A stretch of 64,000 nt of DNA from an uncultured Geobacteraceae bacterium (GTDB lineage Bacteria > Desulfobacterota > Desulfuromonadia > Geobacterales > Pseudopelobacteraceae): positions 1 through 64,000 of the forward strand of contig CAJAFV010000046.1 of the NCBI GenBank assembly GCA_903939115.1. Direction: 5' to 3'. Below, piece by piece: positions 48,691 through 59,390 of this stretch. The notes beneath the pieces were generated by a model. The model was not told where the DNA came from. It worked only from the letters and a program-made list of their open reading frames with translations, and searched no databases. The number at the start of each line of letters is the position of its first letter. Position 1 is the first letter of the stretch. Position numbers and translations under genes: made by a program.

Positions 48691-50423
48691 CCGGGGGTAA
48701 GGTTTCGGTTCTCCCGTTCAAAATCTTCAACAATATCTGCCAGCGACGTATGTCTGCTGACCCCCCCCAATGATTCACTGATGCCGGTAGCCCGCAGAAT
48801 CTCGCGGGCTTCTGCGTGTGCTTCCGCCACTTTCAACTGAATCCCTTCCCGTTCCAGTTCCTCCACAAGCTGTTCCAGCATTTTGGCGCCGGCCGCATCG
48901 ATATATGGGGATGTTGAAAGGTCGCACACCGCAAGTTTGACAGGTGTTGTTTCACTGTGAAGTGCTTCCAGCACAGACGAATTAACGGCATTGACATTGA
49001 AATAGAGCAATGGTGCTTCCACCCGGAACAGAAACAGTCCGGGGAAGCGTTCATTACTGGGGTGACGGATCGAGTCACTGAATCTGGTACTGCCCTGAAT
49101 TCTGCCGAGCACGGAAACATGTGGTTTGGCCATCATCCGGAGGAGGAAGAGGATTGAAGCTATTGCTGAAATCGTGACACCCTTCAAAATCCCGAGCAGA
49201 AGTACTCCCACAAACGCGACCATGGCAACGTTAAACTCGAGTCGGCTGATCTGTCGCAAACGTTTGAAATCGGATATATTCACAAAACCGGCCACCGCGA
49301 CCATGACGATGGCGGCCAATACGGCCTCCGGAAGATTTCGCAGCATTCCGGTCAGAAAAAAGAGTACCAGGACAAGTGTGCAAGAAGCAAAAATCAGTGA
49401 AAGCGGCGACCGTGCGCCAGCCTTTTCATTAACTGCCGACTGCGATAAACCACCGGCAACCGGATAGCCATGGCCCAGTGCCGCCACCAGATTGGCGGCG
49501 CCCAAGCCGAGAAACTCCTGACGGGGATTGACCGGGTAGTGATGTTTTAACGCAAACGCGCGGGCTGCGGCAATGCTTTCAACATAGGAGAGCAGAAAAC
49601 AGGCGAACGCCAGTTCAAGCAGGCCTTCGATCCGGTCAATATGAATGGATGGGGCTTCAAAGGGGGGCAACCCCGGGGGAATAAACCCTACGACTCTGAC
49701 ACCGTGCTCAGCCAGTCCGAACAGTGAGACGATTCCGGTTGACAGTATGACGACCGCCAGTGCTGCGGGACGGCCGGGAAATATCCGGTCGCCGGCGAGC
49801 AGCAGCAGTAGTGAGCCGATTCCAAGGGCAATAACAGTTACGTTGACGCTGTCAAGTTGCTGCAGGATGACGAACAGCCGCTCGAAAAAATTGTCGCCCC
49901 CACCGGCAACTCCAAGCAACTTGGGGAGTTGCATTGAGGCGATGCTTAATGCAGCACCGGCTTTGAATCCGAGCAGGATGGATTCAGAAATGAAGTTGAC
50001 GAATGAACCGAGGCGCATGATCCAGGCCAGAAAGCAGAAGGCAGACACCATTCCGGCGGTCATGGCGGCAATAGCGGCATAACTTGAAGGGTTGCCTGCC
50101 GCCATTCCTCCGACAACGCTGGCGATCATGACAGATATTGCAGCGGTCGGACCGATTGACAGGTGGCGCGATGAAGCGAACAGCGCATAGGCAATGCCGC
50201 TGAATATATAACAGTAGAGTCCCGCCTGCGGAGCCAGGCCGGCAAGTGTGGCGTACGCCATTGCGACCGGTACGGCATACGCCGCAAGGGTAACACCGGC
50301 AATCAGGTCCTGCCAGAGCCAGGATGTCTGGTAGCGGGGCAGCCACTCAAAAATCGGCATCATGAGAGTTATCCAGCGGATACTATTCTTCATACTCTCA
50401 GCCGTACCATCGAACAGTGGCAT
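48651..50423 (-). CDS. SulP family anion transporter with STAS domain
   Basis: A 590-residue transporter. The membrane domain has LIAGVTLAAYAVPVAMAYATLAGLAPQAGLY near residue 35-65 (the SulP signature), then SIGPTAAISVMIASVVGG, and NLVAALGHGYPVAGGLSQSAVNEKAGA. A C-terminal STAS domain (KLAVCDLSTSPYIDAAGAKMLEQLVEELE) controls transport. Substrate may be sulfate, bicarbonate or others. The last 20 residues (TPGLRPPSPDGRGEN) come from the dispersed repeat at 48597, so the natural C-terminus was altered. The start at 50423 is uncertain. Confidence 0.9.
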   Translation of the reverse strand: MPLFDGTAESMKNSIRWITLMMPIFEWLPRYQTSWLWQDLIAGVTLAAYAVPVAMAYATLAGLAPQAGLYCYIFSGIAYALFASSRHLSIGPTAAISVMIASVVGGMAAGNPSSYAAIAAMTAGMVSAFCFLAWIMRLGSFVNFISESILLGFKAGAALSIASMQLPKLLGVAGGGDNFFERLFVILQQLDSVNVTVIALGIGSLLLLLAGDRIFPGRPAALAVVILSTGIVSLFGLAEHGVRVVGFIPPGLPPFEAPSIHIDRIEGLLELAFACFLLSYVESIAAARAFALKHHYPVNPRQEFLGLGAANLVAALGHGYPVAGGLSQSAVNEKAGARSPLSLIFASCTLVLVLFFLTGMLRNLPEAVLAAIVMVAVAGFVNISDFKRLRQISRLEFNVAMVAFVGVLLLGILKGVTISAIASILFLLRMMAKPHVSVLGRIQGSTRFSDSIRHPSNERFPGLFLFRVEAPLLYFNVNAVNSSVLEALHSETTPVKLAVCDLSTSPYIDAAGAKMLEQLVEELEREGIQLKVAEAHAEAREILRATGISESLGGVSRHTSLADIVEDFERENRNLTPGLRPPSPDGRGEN

Positions 50424-50476
50424 TAGTCAACCGCAACTGTGTCGTTTCATGATGTTACCGCTATATAGTGCGATAA

Positions 50477-51838
<1,362 letters not shown>

Positions 51839-51860
51839 TTTCACCTTTTTTTGTGAATAT

Positions 51861-51893
51861 GATGGGCAGCCCTTGTGGTTGCCCATTTTTTTG
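51861..51893 (+). terminator. Terminator after metY
   Basis: ATGGGCA (51862-51868) pairs with TGCCCAT (51880-51886), with an inner GCC/GGT pairing, and TTTTTTT follows. It closes the metY transcript before queD. Confidence 0.85.
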
Positions 51894-51941
51894 TGTAGTA
51901 TCAGCCCGAATTTTTATTTTTCACCAGAGGAGCTATCTATA

Positions 51942-52310
51942 ATGTATGTGCTGACAATCCGCACCAGTTTTGCTGCCGCGCATAATCTTATTAATTATCA
52001 GGGCGATTGTGAAAATCTGCACGGACACAATTGGAAGGTTGAGGTGGCGGTAACCGCTCGTGAATTGGACAAAGCCGGTCTCGGTATCGATTTTAAAATT
52101 CTCAAGCGGGAGGCGGGCGCAATCATTAACGAACTGGATCACAAGTATCTCAACGACAACCCCGCCTTTCGTGATATTTCGCCTTCATCTGAACATATTT
52201 CAAAATATCTGTATCAGCGCATTTCCGAGCGGATGAATAACGATAACATCAAAATTGATTCTATCACTGTCTGGGAGTCTGATAACGCATCCGCCCGCTA
52301 TTATGAGTGA
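51942..52310 (+). CDS. queD: 6-carboxy-5,6,7,8-tetrahydropterin synthase
   Basis: A 122-residue QueD/PTPS-type protein. The metal histidines are His14 (FAAAHNL), His27 and His29 (LHGHNW), and Cys23 is in the QueD position (GDCENLHGHN). DFKILK and ITVWES complete the family pattern. The enzyme forms 6-carboxytetrahydropterin in queuosine biosynthesis. AGAGGAG precedes the ATG at 51942. Its end overlaps queE by 8 bp. Confidence 0.93.
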   Translation: MYVLTIRTSFAAAHNLINYQGDCENLHGHNWKVEVAVTARELDKAGLGIDFKILKREAGAIINELDHKYLNDNPAFRDISPSSEHISKYLYQRISERMNNDNIKIDSITVWESDNASARYYE

Positions 52311-53052
52311 TCCGGTCTATATCAGTGAGATTTTTTCGTCAATTCAAGGCGAAGGGATGCTGGTCGGTCGCCGACAGATTTTTGTTCGTCTGATGGAATG
52401 TAATCTCGATTGTCGCTACTGCGACACCGATTTTGTAAAATCCGATATTTGCCGTCTTGAAACAAAGCCCGGTTCAGGAATATTTCATAATCTCCCGCAA
52501 CCGCTGACGCTCCATAATATATCTGCACTGTTACACGACTGGCTCATGCAGCTGCCGGCGGCGCACCATTCGGTCAGTATTACCGGCGGGGAGCCGCTCC
52601 TGTATGCGGATGCTCTCGCGGAGTGGTTTCCTGAAATCAGAAGAATCCTTCCGATCCATCTTGAAACAAACGGCACTATGCCCTTTGCCCTTAAACAGGT
52701 AAAGGAGTATGTAGATTATATCAGTATGGATATGAAGCTTCCTTCAACAGCCGTATGTACGGAGCAGCTGTGGGATCTTCATGCTCTCTTCCTTCGTGAG
52801 TGCCACGGTAGAAATGTCTCGGTAAAAGTGGTGATAGGCGAGGATACGCCTGATGGTGAAATTATGCAGGTGTGCGATGTGATCTCTGCCGTTGACGCAT
52901 CGCTGCCGCTCTTTTTACAGCCGTTATCACTGGCTAACGGTGCCGTCGGTATTTCTGCGGCACATATTTTTCACCTTCAGGAGCTGGCATCGTCACGTCT
53001 GCCGGATGTTCGGGTTATCCCACAAATGCATAAGCTTCTGGGTGCACTGTGA
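52303..53052 (+). CDS. queE: 7-carboxy-7-deazaguanine synthase
   Basis: A 249-residue radical SAM enzyme beginning MSDPVYISEIFSSIQGEG, with MECNLDCRYCDTDF carrying Cys33, Cys37 and Cys40, and SITGGEPLLYADALAEWF. QueE converts the QueD product into the deazaguanine ring. The start at 52303 overlaps the end of queD, so expression is coupled. QueC and QueF are not in the window. Confidence 0.92.
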   Translation: MSDPVYISEIFSSIQGEGMLVGRRQIFVRLMECNLDCRYCDTDFVKSDICRLETKPGSGIFHNLPQPLTLHNISALLHDWLMQLPAAHHSVSITGGEPLLYADALAEWFPEIRRILPIHLETNGTMPFALKQVKEYVDYISMDMKLPSTAVCTEQLWDLHALFLRECHGRNVSVKVVIGEDTPDGEIMQVCDVISAVDASLPLFLQPLSLANGAVGISAAHIFHLQELASSRLPDVRVIPQMHKLLGAL

Positions 53053-53429
53053 TTATTGAAACGATACCGCTCGGTCAGGCGCTCAGCATTACGCTGCTGG
53101 ATCAGACCCGCCACTACTTTGGCGGTTACTATCATGTAAAACTGCTCGCATATTGTGATATTCAGCTGGAGCAAAGTTATTTTGAAAGCTTTTCTGAATT
53201 CAATGGTGCAGTCGAGAAAATGGGATTGACTGTCAGGTTTGAACGGATTTTAGAGAAAATGGCTGTTCCGGAGTCAGAAATAGAATCAATTCGCAGCCAG
53301 CTGACGAAGGCTTTTCATGAAACCGCGGTAGCTTATCTGTCTTCGCCCGGTTTTGCCCCCGGTTTTGTTCGCAGCGAGTATCAGAAGTGCATAAAAAAGT
53401 CCCCCAAAATTCGAAGAGACCGAGCGTAG
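53049..53429 (+). CDS. Hypothetical protein in the que operon
   Basis: A 126-residue protein with GTG start overlapping the queE stop (GTGA). Sequence such as RHYFGGYYHVKLLAYCDIQL and EMAVPESEIESIRSQLTK-like helical parts is that of a soluble alpha/beta protein. I do not recognise it as a known family. It lies between queE and rlmD with a 1-bp gap to rlmD, so it is probably expressed with both. A role linked to tRNA or rRNA modification is inference. Confidence 0.7.
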   Translation: MIIETIPLGQALSITLLDQTRHYFGGYYHVKLLAYCDIQLEQSYFESFSEFNGAVEKMGLTVRFERILEKMAVPESEIESIRSQLTKAFHETAVAYLSSPGFAPGFVRSEYQKCIKKSPKIRRDRA

Positions 53430-53430
53430 A

Positions 53431-54741
53431 GTGACATTACCCGTTGCTACTATTGATAAACTTGCCTTTGGTGGCAATGGTGTCTGTCGAATTGGCGGCA
53501 AAGTCTGTTTTGTGCCCTTCAGCTCTCCTGGCGATGAAGTCGCTCTTCGGGTCACCGCACAAAAGAAGTCGTACTGTACGGCTTCGATAGCTGAAATAAT
53601 CACCCCTTCTCCCGCACGGACAACGCCGGAGTGTTCAATCTTCGGCCTCTGCGGAGGGTGCCATTGGCAGCATATCAGTTACTCTGCGCAGCTTGAACAG
53701 AAGCGGAATATTCTGGCAGAAACGCTCTGGAGGGGAGCTCGCGTTCCGGCAGATATAATCGGTGCTGCTGTTGCAGCGGCTCTGCCGTATGGGTACCGCA
53801 ATCGTCTTCAGTTCAAGGTTGCTGTTCAACACGGAAAAGTGGTGCTCGGGTTTTACCGGCAGGGTACGCATCAGGTGGAGGACGCTGCTGACGGGTGTCC
53901 CATAGCCGCTCCCATAATCAATCAGGCGCTGAACCGCTTCAGGGGGGTACTTCAGCTATATCCCGGCATCGAGGCGGTCACTCAGCTCAGTATCGACGCC
54001 GGTGATAGCGGAGTAATCGTCTTCATACACCAGGCAGGGAGCATAACAGAGAATAGTAGAGAGTATGTACGCTCTCTAGCAGAGGATCTGTGGCCATGCA
54101 CGGGGCTTTTTATTAAAACAGACCGTCATGCATCCGGCGAAAAAATATGGGGTGATTCAGAAATCCGGTATCGGATGAACCAGGCCGATCCCGACCAAAA
54201 ACCGGTGGAGCTTACGTACCCTCCCGGCGGGTTTGCGCAGGTCCATCAACGTCAAAATGTATCCATGCTCTCCCTCATACGGCAATTAGGCGCTTTCTCC
54301 GCTGCAGAGCATCTTCTTGATCTGTATTGCGGGAATGGTAATTTCTCCATTCCTCTCGCCGCTGAAGTTGCTTCAGTCGTCGGGATTGAGGGAAATGCGG
54401 ACTCAGTTCTGGCTGCGGAACATAATAGGGACATCAACAAGGTTGCAAATGTCCGTTTTTTTTGTGATGATGCCGCCTTCGGGGTAAAGCGCATTTTTGA
54501 CGAGGGACGCAAAATCGATACCGTTTTGCTTGATCCGCCCCGTTCCGGGGCAGGTGATGTCGTTGCCGGTATTGCCAGACTGCAGCCCGGTAAAATCATC
54601 TATGTTTCGTGCGATCCCAGTACCCTCGCACGTGATTGCGGTCTGCTCTCGGGGTGCGGGTACCGGGTTGTTACCTCTGTTCCGGTTGATATGTTTCCAC
54701 AAACGTTTCATATTGAAAGTGTTACATTACTCTGCAAGTAG
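53431..54741 (+). CDS. rlmD: 23S rRNA (uracil-5-)-methyltransferase, RumA/RlmD-type
   Basis: A 436-residue TrmA/RumA-type methyltransferase starting with GTG. It shows a TRAM-like N-terminus (ATIDKLAFGGNGVCRIGGK), the iron-sulfur cysteines in PECSIFGLCGGCHWQ (Cys68, Cys74, Cys77) with DGCPIA as the fourth, LLDLYCGNGNFSIPLA for SAM binding, and LLDPPRSGAG and IYVSCDPSTLARD with the catalytic cysteine. It methylates uridine in 23S rRNA, though RlmD and RlmC cannot be told apart by eye. Confidence 0.9.
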   Translation: MTLPVATIDKLAFGGNGVCRIGGKVCFVPFSSPGDEVALRVTAQKKSYCTASIAEIITPSPARTTPECSIFGLCGGCHWQHISYSAQLEQKRNILAETLWRGARVPADIIGAAVAAALPYGYRNRLQFKVAVQHGKVVLGFYRQGTHQVEDAADGCPIAAPIINQALNRFRGVLQLYPGIEAVTQLSIDAGDSGVIVFIHQAGSITENSREYVRSLAEDLWPCTGLFIKTDRHASGEKIWGDSEIRYRMNQADPDQKPVELTYPPGGFAQVHQRQNVSMLSLIRQLGAFSAAEHLLDLYCGNGNFSIPLAAEVASVVGIEGNADSVLAAEHNRDINKVANVRFFCDDAAFGVKRIFDEGRKIDTVLLDPPRSGAGDVVAGIARLQPGKIIYVSCDPSTLARDCGLLSGCGYRVVTSVPVDMFPQTFHIESVTLLCK

Positions 54742-54753
54742 AAAGGCATTGTC

Positions 54754-55764
54754 TTGAATTTTATTAGCAAATGGTTTTCAAAGTCCCCTTCAGATCTGCT
54801 GGCGAAGGGTGACAAGTGTATGGAGTCAGACAGTTTTTTTGATGCCAGAACGTACTACGAGGATGGCCTTCATCTTATTGTCGGCGGTGAGCTTGAATCT
54901 GCTTTTATCGAGCGTATCGCTACTGCGAATCTTAGACTGGCTGAACGCAATCTTTATGAAGCTGAATTTGCTCATTCGCACGGGGATTTCGCCAAAGCGA
55001 TAGACCACCTGGAACTCGCAAAAACATTGACGCACGATCCTGCGATACGGGAAAAGGCGGATCTGCTGCTTCATAATTATGCAGAAAATGACCGCCCTCA
55101 AGAGAAACCGCCGGCAGCATCTTCATGTAATTCGTGCAGTACCTCTTCAGGATGCGCCCCTTCAGATAGTGATAATTCGGGCCATTCCCTGTCAATCTCA
55201 GAGTACTATGAGCTGCTTATTCAGCAATTGCCGGCAGATCAGTGTCAGCGGTATGCCGGTTTGGGAGAGGATTTTGCGCACGCGTTCATCGCCGCGAGTC
55301 ATGATGATCACCAGCAAGCGTTATCTGCTCTCGAAAAGTGTATTGATCTGATTCCGCGTGACATTTATTCCTATGAAAAAGGGAAGTTGCTTCATCGGCT
55401 TGGTAATGATCGTGAGGCGGAGCAGCTGCTTCGTACTGCCATTCAGCTGAATGGCAGTAATTCGCTTGCCTGGCTTAATCTGGCTCTTGTCCTTCGCGAG
55501 GGTAACCGCTTTCAGGATGCCATAACCGTAATTGAAGCGATGGTTTCAGGAGAGATAATGGCCGGAGAGGCCCTGTTGATGCGTGCCGATATATTTGAAG
55601 CGACCGGTGACCACGAGTCTGCCGTGAATCAGTATGTTGCACTGTTACAGACACCGTATGCCCGTCCTGCGGCCGAAAAGCTTTACGGAATCCTTCAGGA
55701 GATTGGCCGCCACAATGATGCCGCTGTCATATTTAAAAAATATTTAAATAAATCTTGTCATTAA
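54754..55764 (+). CDS. TPR-repeat protein with Cys-rich linker
   Basis: A 336-residue protein starting with TTG at 54754. N-terminal helices (DLLAKGDKCMESDSFFDARTYYEDGLHL) and C-terminal TPR units (YEKGKLLHRLGNDREAEQLLRTAIQLNG, LALVLREGNRFQDAITVIEAM) flank a linker with SSCNSCSTSSGC, four cysteines that could bind metal or a disulfide. Cytoplasmic by absence of a leader. A scaffold role is inferred. It follows rlmD by 12 bp. Confidence 0.82.
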   Translation: MNFISKWFSKSPSDLLAKGDKCMESDSFFDARTYYEDGLHLIVGGELESAFIERIATANLRLAERNLYEAEFAHSHGDFAKAIDHLELAKTLTHDPAIREKADLLLHNYAENDRPQEKPPAASSCNSCSTSSGCAPSDSDNSGHSLSISEYYELLIQQLPADQCQRYAGLGEDFAHAFIAASHDDHQQALSALEKCIDLIPRDIYSYEKGKLLHRLGNDREAEQLLRTAIQLNGSNSLAWLNLALVLREGNRFQDAITVIEAMVSGEIMAGEALLMRADIFEATGDHESAVNQYVALLQTPYARPAAEKLYGILQEIGRHNDAAVIFKKYLNKSCH

Positions 55765-55851
55765 TAGTAAGGCTGTCGTACTATCCACTTTCTGTTTCAC
55801 GTTGTTTATTGGTTAATATGCGCCGTTACGGCTACGAACTGGAGGATTTCA

Positions 55852-56127
55852 ATGAATAAATCAGAACTTATTGAACAGTTGGCTCTGAAAAAAGATTTAC
55901 CGGTCAAGCGAGCTGAGGAACTTGTTAATCTGATTTTCTCTTCGATGGGCGAAGCCATGGTACAGGGCGAGCGCATTGAAATTCGAGGCCTCGGGAGCTT
56001 TGTAATAAAAGAGTACGGTACGTATACCGGTCGAAATCCAAAAACCGGAGAGCCGATCAAGGTTAGTCCCAAAAAGCTTCCTTTTTTCAAGGTCGGTAAG
56101 GAGCTCAAAGAAATGGTGCTTGGATAA
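55852..56127 (+). CDS. ihfB: Integration host factor beta-like (HU/IHF family)
   Basis: A 91-residue HU/IHF protein: NKSELIEQLALKKDLPVKRAEELVNLIF, then GERIEIRGLGSFVIKEYGTYTGRNPKTGEPIKV and FFKVGKELKEMV. The ERIEIRG.GSF and GKEL elements are IHF-beta type, so it could pair with the IHF-alpha-like protein encoded at 32763. HU cannot be ruled out. GGAGG lies upstream of the ATG. It stands alone, with a hairpin after it. Confidence 0.9.
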   Translation: MNKSELIEQLALKKDLPVKRAEELVNLIFSSMGEAMVQGERIEIRGLGSFVIKEYGTYTGRNPKTGEPIKVSPKKLPFFKVGKELKEMVLG

Positions 56128-56179
56128 AGCATCTCAGTAAACCCTGACTGTGGCGGGACTCCTCCCGTTTCACAAATCT

Positions 56180-56225
56180 GATGCACTTCTCTTTCTGTTG
56201 CGCTATACAGAGATGGAAGTGCATC
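56180..56225. terminator. Hairpin between ihfB-like gene and ppx
   Basis: GATGCACTTC (56180-56189) and GAAGTGCATC (56216-56225) are perfect inverted arms, with partial pairing inside (CTGT/ACAG), followed by GCCGTTTTTACG. It is probably a terminator after ihfB, or a leader hairpin of ppx, 24 bp before its start. Confidence 0.5.
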
Positions 56226-56248
56226 GCCGTTTTTACGAGGAAAGCTGA

Positions 56249-57163
56249 ATGACAAATTACTGTGCCGCTATCGATTTCGGGACAAATACGGCTCGTTTAT
56301 TAATTGCAGAACGTTCGTCAGGAGGAATTGTTCCTGTTCGTGTCGAACGTGAGATAATCCGGCTTGGTGGTGGTTTCAGTGATGAATCCGGTTTGTCTGC
56401 CGAGGCACAGGAGCGCGGCTTAAGCTGTCTGGGTAGATTTGCCGAAATACTAAGTGGTTACGGAGTGAAACAAGTTCGGGCATCAGCTACAAGTGCGGTA
56501 CGAGATGCACATAATGGCCGCGCGTTCGTTGAAAAAGCTTTTCAGGAAACCGGAATAAACCTTGTTGTCATTGATGGCGAGGAAGAAGCACGTTTGACGC
56601 TGACGGGTGTTTTGTCCGCGCTCGATTCAGAGCCGAAAATGCTTGTGGTACTTGATGTCGGTGGCGGGAGTACCGAATTTACTGTTTCATCAGGTGGAAT
56701 CCCTGTCTTCATAAAAAGTATGCCGGTCGGAGTGGTCAGGCTCACAGAGGGTTTTCGTACGAACAGCGAAATGAGTACACGGGTACAGTCGGTAATCAAC
56801 CAGCTTGGCGACGACCTTTCCGCCGCCGGAATAGTCTTTTCTAAAGAAGCTGAACTTGTCGGGACGGCCGGAACCGCGACAACCCTGGCAGCAGTAAAGC
56901 TGGAGATGGTTGAGTACGATTATCGTACGGTAAATAATTTTACGATTAACCGGGACGATATATCCGCTATCTATCATCGCCTTTCGCTGCTGACTCCACA
57001 GGAGAGGCTGCTGGTAAAAGGGGTTGAAAAAGGGCGCGAAGACCTGATTATAGCCGGTCTGGTAATTATTACCTCTGTTATGGATAAATTTGGTTTTACG
57101 CGTTTAAAAGTGAGTGATTTTGGCTTGTTGGAAGGTTTAGCGCTTTCAGAAAATATAGTTTAA
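56249..57163 (+). CDS. ppx: Exopolyphosphatase/guanosine pentaphosphatase
   Basis: A 304-residue Ppx/GppA-type protein: CAAIDFGTNTARLLIAE (phosphate-1 loop), VRASATSAVRDAHNG, LVVIDGEEEARLTLTGV, MLVVLDVGGGSTEFTV (phosphate-2) and LVGTAGTATTLAAVKLEM. This is the short two-domain form. It hydrolyses polyphosphate or pppGpp to ppGpp. ACGAGG precedes the ATG. Which substrate dominates cannot be told from sequence. Confidence 0.9.
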   Translation: MTNYCAAIDFGTNTARLLIAERSSGGIVPVRVEREIIRLGGGFSDESGLSAEAQERGLSCLGRFAEILSGYGVKQVRASATSAVRDAHNGRAFVEKAFQETGINLVVIDGEEEARLTLTGVLSALDSEPKMLVVLDVGGGSTEFTVSSGGIPVFIKSMPVGVVRLTEGFRTNSEMSTRVQSVINQLGDDLSAAGIVFSKEAELVGTAGTATTLAAVKLEMVEYDYRTVNNFTINRDDISAIYHRLSLLTPQERLLVKGVEKGREDLIIAGLVIITSVMDKFGFTRLKVSDFGLLEGLALSENIV

Positions 57164-57181
57164 CTAATAACGGGAGGCAAC

Positions 57182-58687
57182 ATGTTAGACAAACGGGGTT
57201 GTGGCGTGCTGATGCACCTTACATCATTGCCGGGGCCGGGCGGTATCGGTTCAATGGGTGCTGATGCCCGCCGGTTTGTTGATCTGCTGGCAGCAATGGG
57301 AATGTCATATTGGCAGATACTGCCGCTTTCGCCCCCGGCGTGTGGGAATTCTCCCTATTCTGCATTTTCGGCATTTGCAGGAAACCCTCTTCTGATTGAT
57401 CTTGATCAGATTGTCGTTGATGGTGACCTTGCTGAAATCACGTATGAAGATAGTTCTGATTGCACTGGTGTTGATTTTGAAGCGGTTTCCGAACATAAGA
57501 TGAAACTGCTGAAGAGTGCCGCAGTCAATTTTTTGGGAAACGCTGCTGCGCCGTGCAAACAGGAATTTTGGGAATTCTGTGACACGACGCCCTGGCTTCA
57601 TAATTATGCGCTTTTCATGGCGCTGAAGCAGCGATACAACGGTAAATCCTGGGATAAATGGCCCGCAGGATCGGCTCTTCTGACAACGGAAAAGTATGAA
57701 AAATTTTCAGTTGAATTCGGCCCTGAAATAGGCATTCAAAAGTATATTCAGTGGCAGTTTTTCAGGCAATGGCGACAGTTGCGAACGTACTCTTCAGCTA
57801 AAGGGATTGCAATTATCGGCGATATTCCCATTTTTGTCGGTTACGATTCTGCTGATGTCTGGAGTCATCGTGAACTGTTCCTGCTCGACTCAAAAGGTAA
57901 ACCTACGGTTGTTGCCGGCGTACCTCCCGATTACTTCAGTGAAACCGGGCAGTTATGGGGTAATCCGTTGTACGATTGGGATGAGATGGGGCGTCAGAAG
58001 TATGCGTGGTGGATCGAGCGTTTTCGATCCATGTTCGAGCTTTTTGATGTCGTCCGTATTGACCACTTTCGGGGGTTTGAAGCTGCCTGGCATGTGCCGT
58101 ACAAAGAAAAAACCGCGATAAACGGCACCTGGGTAACGGCACCCGGAATACTCGTCTTTGATGCTATCTTTACAGCCCTTGGAAAACTGCCGGTGATTGC
58201 CGAAGACCTGGGCGTTATTACGCATGACGTTATTGTTCTCCGTGATCGCTATAATTTTCCCGGCATGAAAATAGTGCAGTTTGCTTTTGATTCGGGGCCT
58301 TCAAACGTATATCTACCCCATAACCATCTGAAAAATTGCGTAGTTTACACGGGAACCCACGATAATGATACCCTCGTTGGTTGGTATAATTCGTTGTCAA
58401 AAACTCAACGTAGTCGAGTGAATTTTTATGTCGGGGGGCATGGCAAAGATGGCAAAGAGTCACTGGAAGCGCTTATTCGTACTGTTTTAATGTCCGTTGC
58501 AGATACTGCAATTGTTCCTCTGCAGGATTTTATCGGATTGGGAACCGAGGCCCGCATGAACATTCCCGGAACGGCATTCGGAAATTGGGCGTGGCGTTTT
58601 GACTGGAGCATGATTAATGGCGATTTAGCCCGGTTCGTACGGGATCAATTGGAATGTTACGGCAGGTGTAATACGAGGCACCAGTAA
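57182..58687 (+). CDS. malQ: 4-alpha-glucanotransferase (amylomaltase)
   Basis: A 501-residue GH77 enzyme: GCGVLMHLTSLPGPGGIGSMG, YWQILPLSPPACGNSPYSAFSAFAGNPLLIDL at about 37-70, IIGDIPIFVGYDSADVWSH, VRIDHFRGFEAAW with the nucleophile aspartate, VIAEDLGVITHDV with the acid/base glutamate, and YTGTHDNDTLVGWY. It transfers glucan chains in maltodextrin and glycogen metabolism. CGGGAGG lies upstream. The gene is followed by a promoter for the yceD-rpmF operon. Confidence 0.95.
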   Translation: MLDKRGCGVLMHLTSLPGPGGIGSMGADARRFVDLLAAMGMSYWQILPLSPPACGNSPYSAFSAFAGNPLLIDLDQIVVDGDLAEITYEDSSDCTGVDFEAVSEHKMKLLKSAAVNFLGNAAAPCKQEFWEFCDTTPWLHNYALFMALKQRYNGKSWDKWPAGSALLTTEKYEKFSVEFGPEIGIQKYIQWQFFRQWRQLRTYSSAKGIAIIGDIPIFVGYDSADVWSHRELFLLDSKGKPTVVAGVPPDYFSETGQLWGNPLYDWDEMGRQKYAWWIERFRSMFELFDVVRIDHFRGFEAAWHVPYKEKTAINGTWVTAPGILVFDAIFTALGKLPVIAEDLGVITHDVIVLRDRYNFPGMKIVQFAFDSGPSNVYLPHNHLKNCVVYTGTHDNDTLVGWYNSLSKTQRSRVNFYVGGHGKDGKESLEALIRTVLMSVADTAIVPLQDFIGLGTEARMNIPGTAFGNWAWRFDWSMINGDLARFVRDQLECYGRCNTRHQ

Positions 58688-58724
58688 CTCAAGGCACCGG
58701 TAAAATTGCGGGACAGTAAATTCC

Positions 58725-58752
58725 TTGACAATTTAACCATATTCTTTATACT
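58725..58752 (+). promoter_or_regulatory. Sigma-70 promoter of the yceD-rpmF-plsX-fab operon
   Basis: TTGACA (58725-58730), a 16-nt spacer and TATACT (58747-58752) form a near-consensus promoter 38 nt before the yceD start. It follows malQ by 37 bp and should drive the ribosomal-protein and lipid-synthesis genes. Confidence 0.65.
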
Positions 58753-58789
58753 GACTTGCTTTAAATTATAGTCTCACTCTGATCTGCGG

Positions 58790-59344
58790 ATGGTGCATGT
58801 GAAACTTATTGTAGACCACATCAAAGATACGCCGATTATGCTCCATATCGACGAACCGGTAGACACGTTTCCTCTTCTTGCGTCAATGCAGAACGTCGAC
58901 GGCTGCAGCATTACCGGGAATGTTCAAGGGGATATATCGGTTGTCCGTGAATATAAAAACATACGGGTTACAGGAAGAATTACGGCCCCTCTGGCCCTTT
59001 CCTGCTCACGTTGTCTTGCTGACTACACATCGTTTATTGATACCAACTTTACACTGTTTTTTCGCAAAGAAGCCGCTGTTGCAGCTTCAGCTGAAGATGA
59101 ACTTGAGTTAGGCGAAATGGATTTGATGTCATCTACGTACTCTGGAGATGACATTGATCTGACGCATGAAATTGAGGAACAGGTCGCGATGGAGATTCCG
59201 TCAAAGCCGCTCTGCAATGAGGAGTGCAAGGGGCTGTGCCATGAGTGCGGCACGGATTTGAACACTTCCAGTTGCTCGTGCAGCAAAGAACCGGTCCGAC
59301 TCGCATTCAATGCACTGAAGAATTTTAAAATAGCCGTAAAATAG
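58790..59344 (+). CDS. yceD: YceD/DUF177 family protein
   Basis: A 184-residue YceD-type protein: GNVQGDISVVREYKNIRVTGRITAPLALSCSRCLADYTSFIDTNF, then SSTYSGDDIDLTHEIEEQVAMEIPSKPLCNEECKGLCHECGTDLNTSSC with the conserved Cys-rich tail (four to six cysteines). The family has been linked to 23S rRNA processing and its gene always precedes rpmF in many bacteria, as here. The ATG at 58790 is weakly supported; GTG at 58793 or 58799 are alternatives. Confidence 0.88.
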   Translation: MVHVKLIVDHIKDTPIMLHIDEPVDTFPLLASMQNVDGCSITGNVQGDISVVREYKNIRVTGRITAPLALSCSRCLADYTSFIDTNFTLFFRKEAAVAASAEDELELGEMDLMSSTYSGDDIDLTHEIEEQVAMEIPSKPLCNEECKGLCHECGTDLNTSSCSCSKEPVRLAFNALKNFKIAVK

Positions 59345-59390
59345 AGCGGTGACACGATAACGTGTATCACTGGAAAAAAGGAGAAACACC

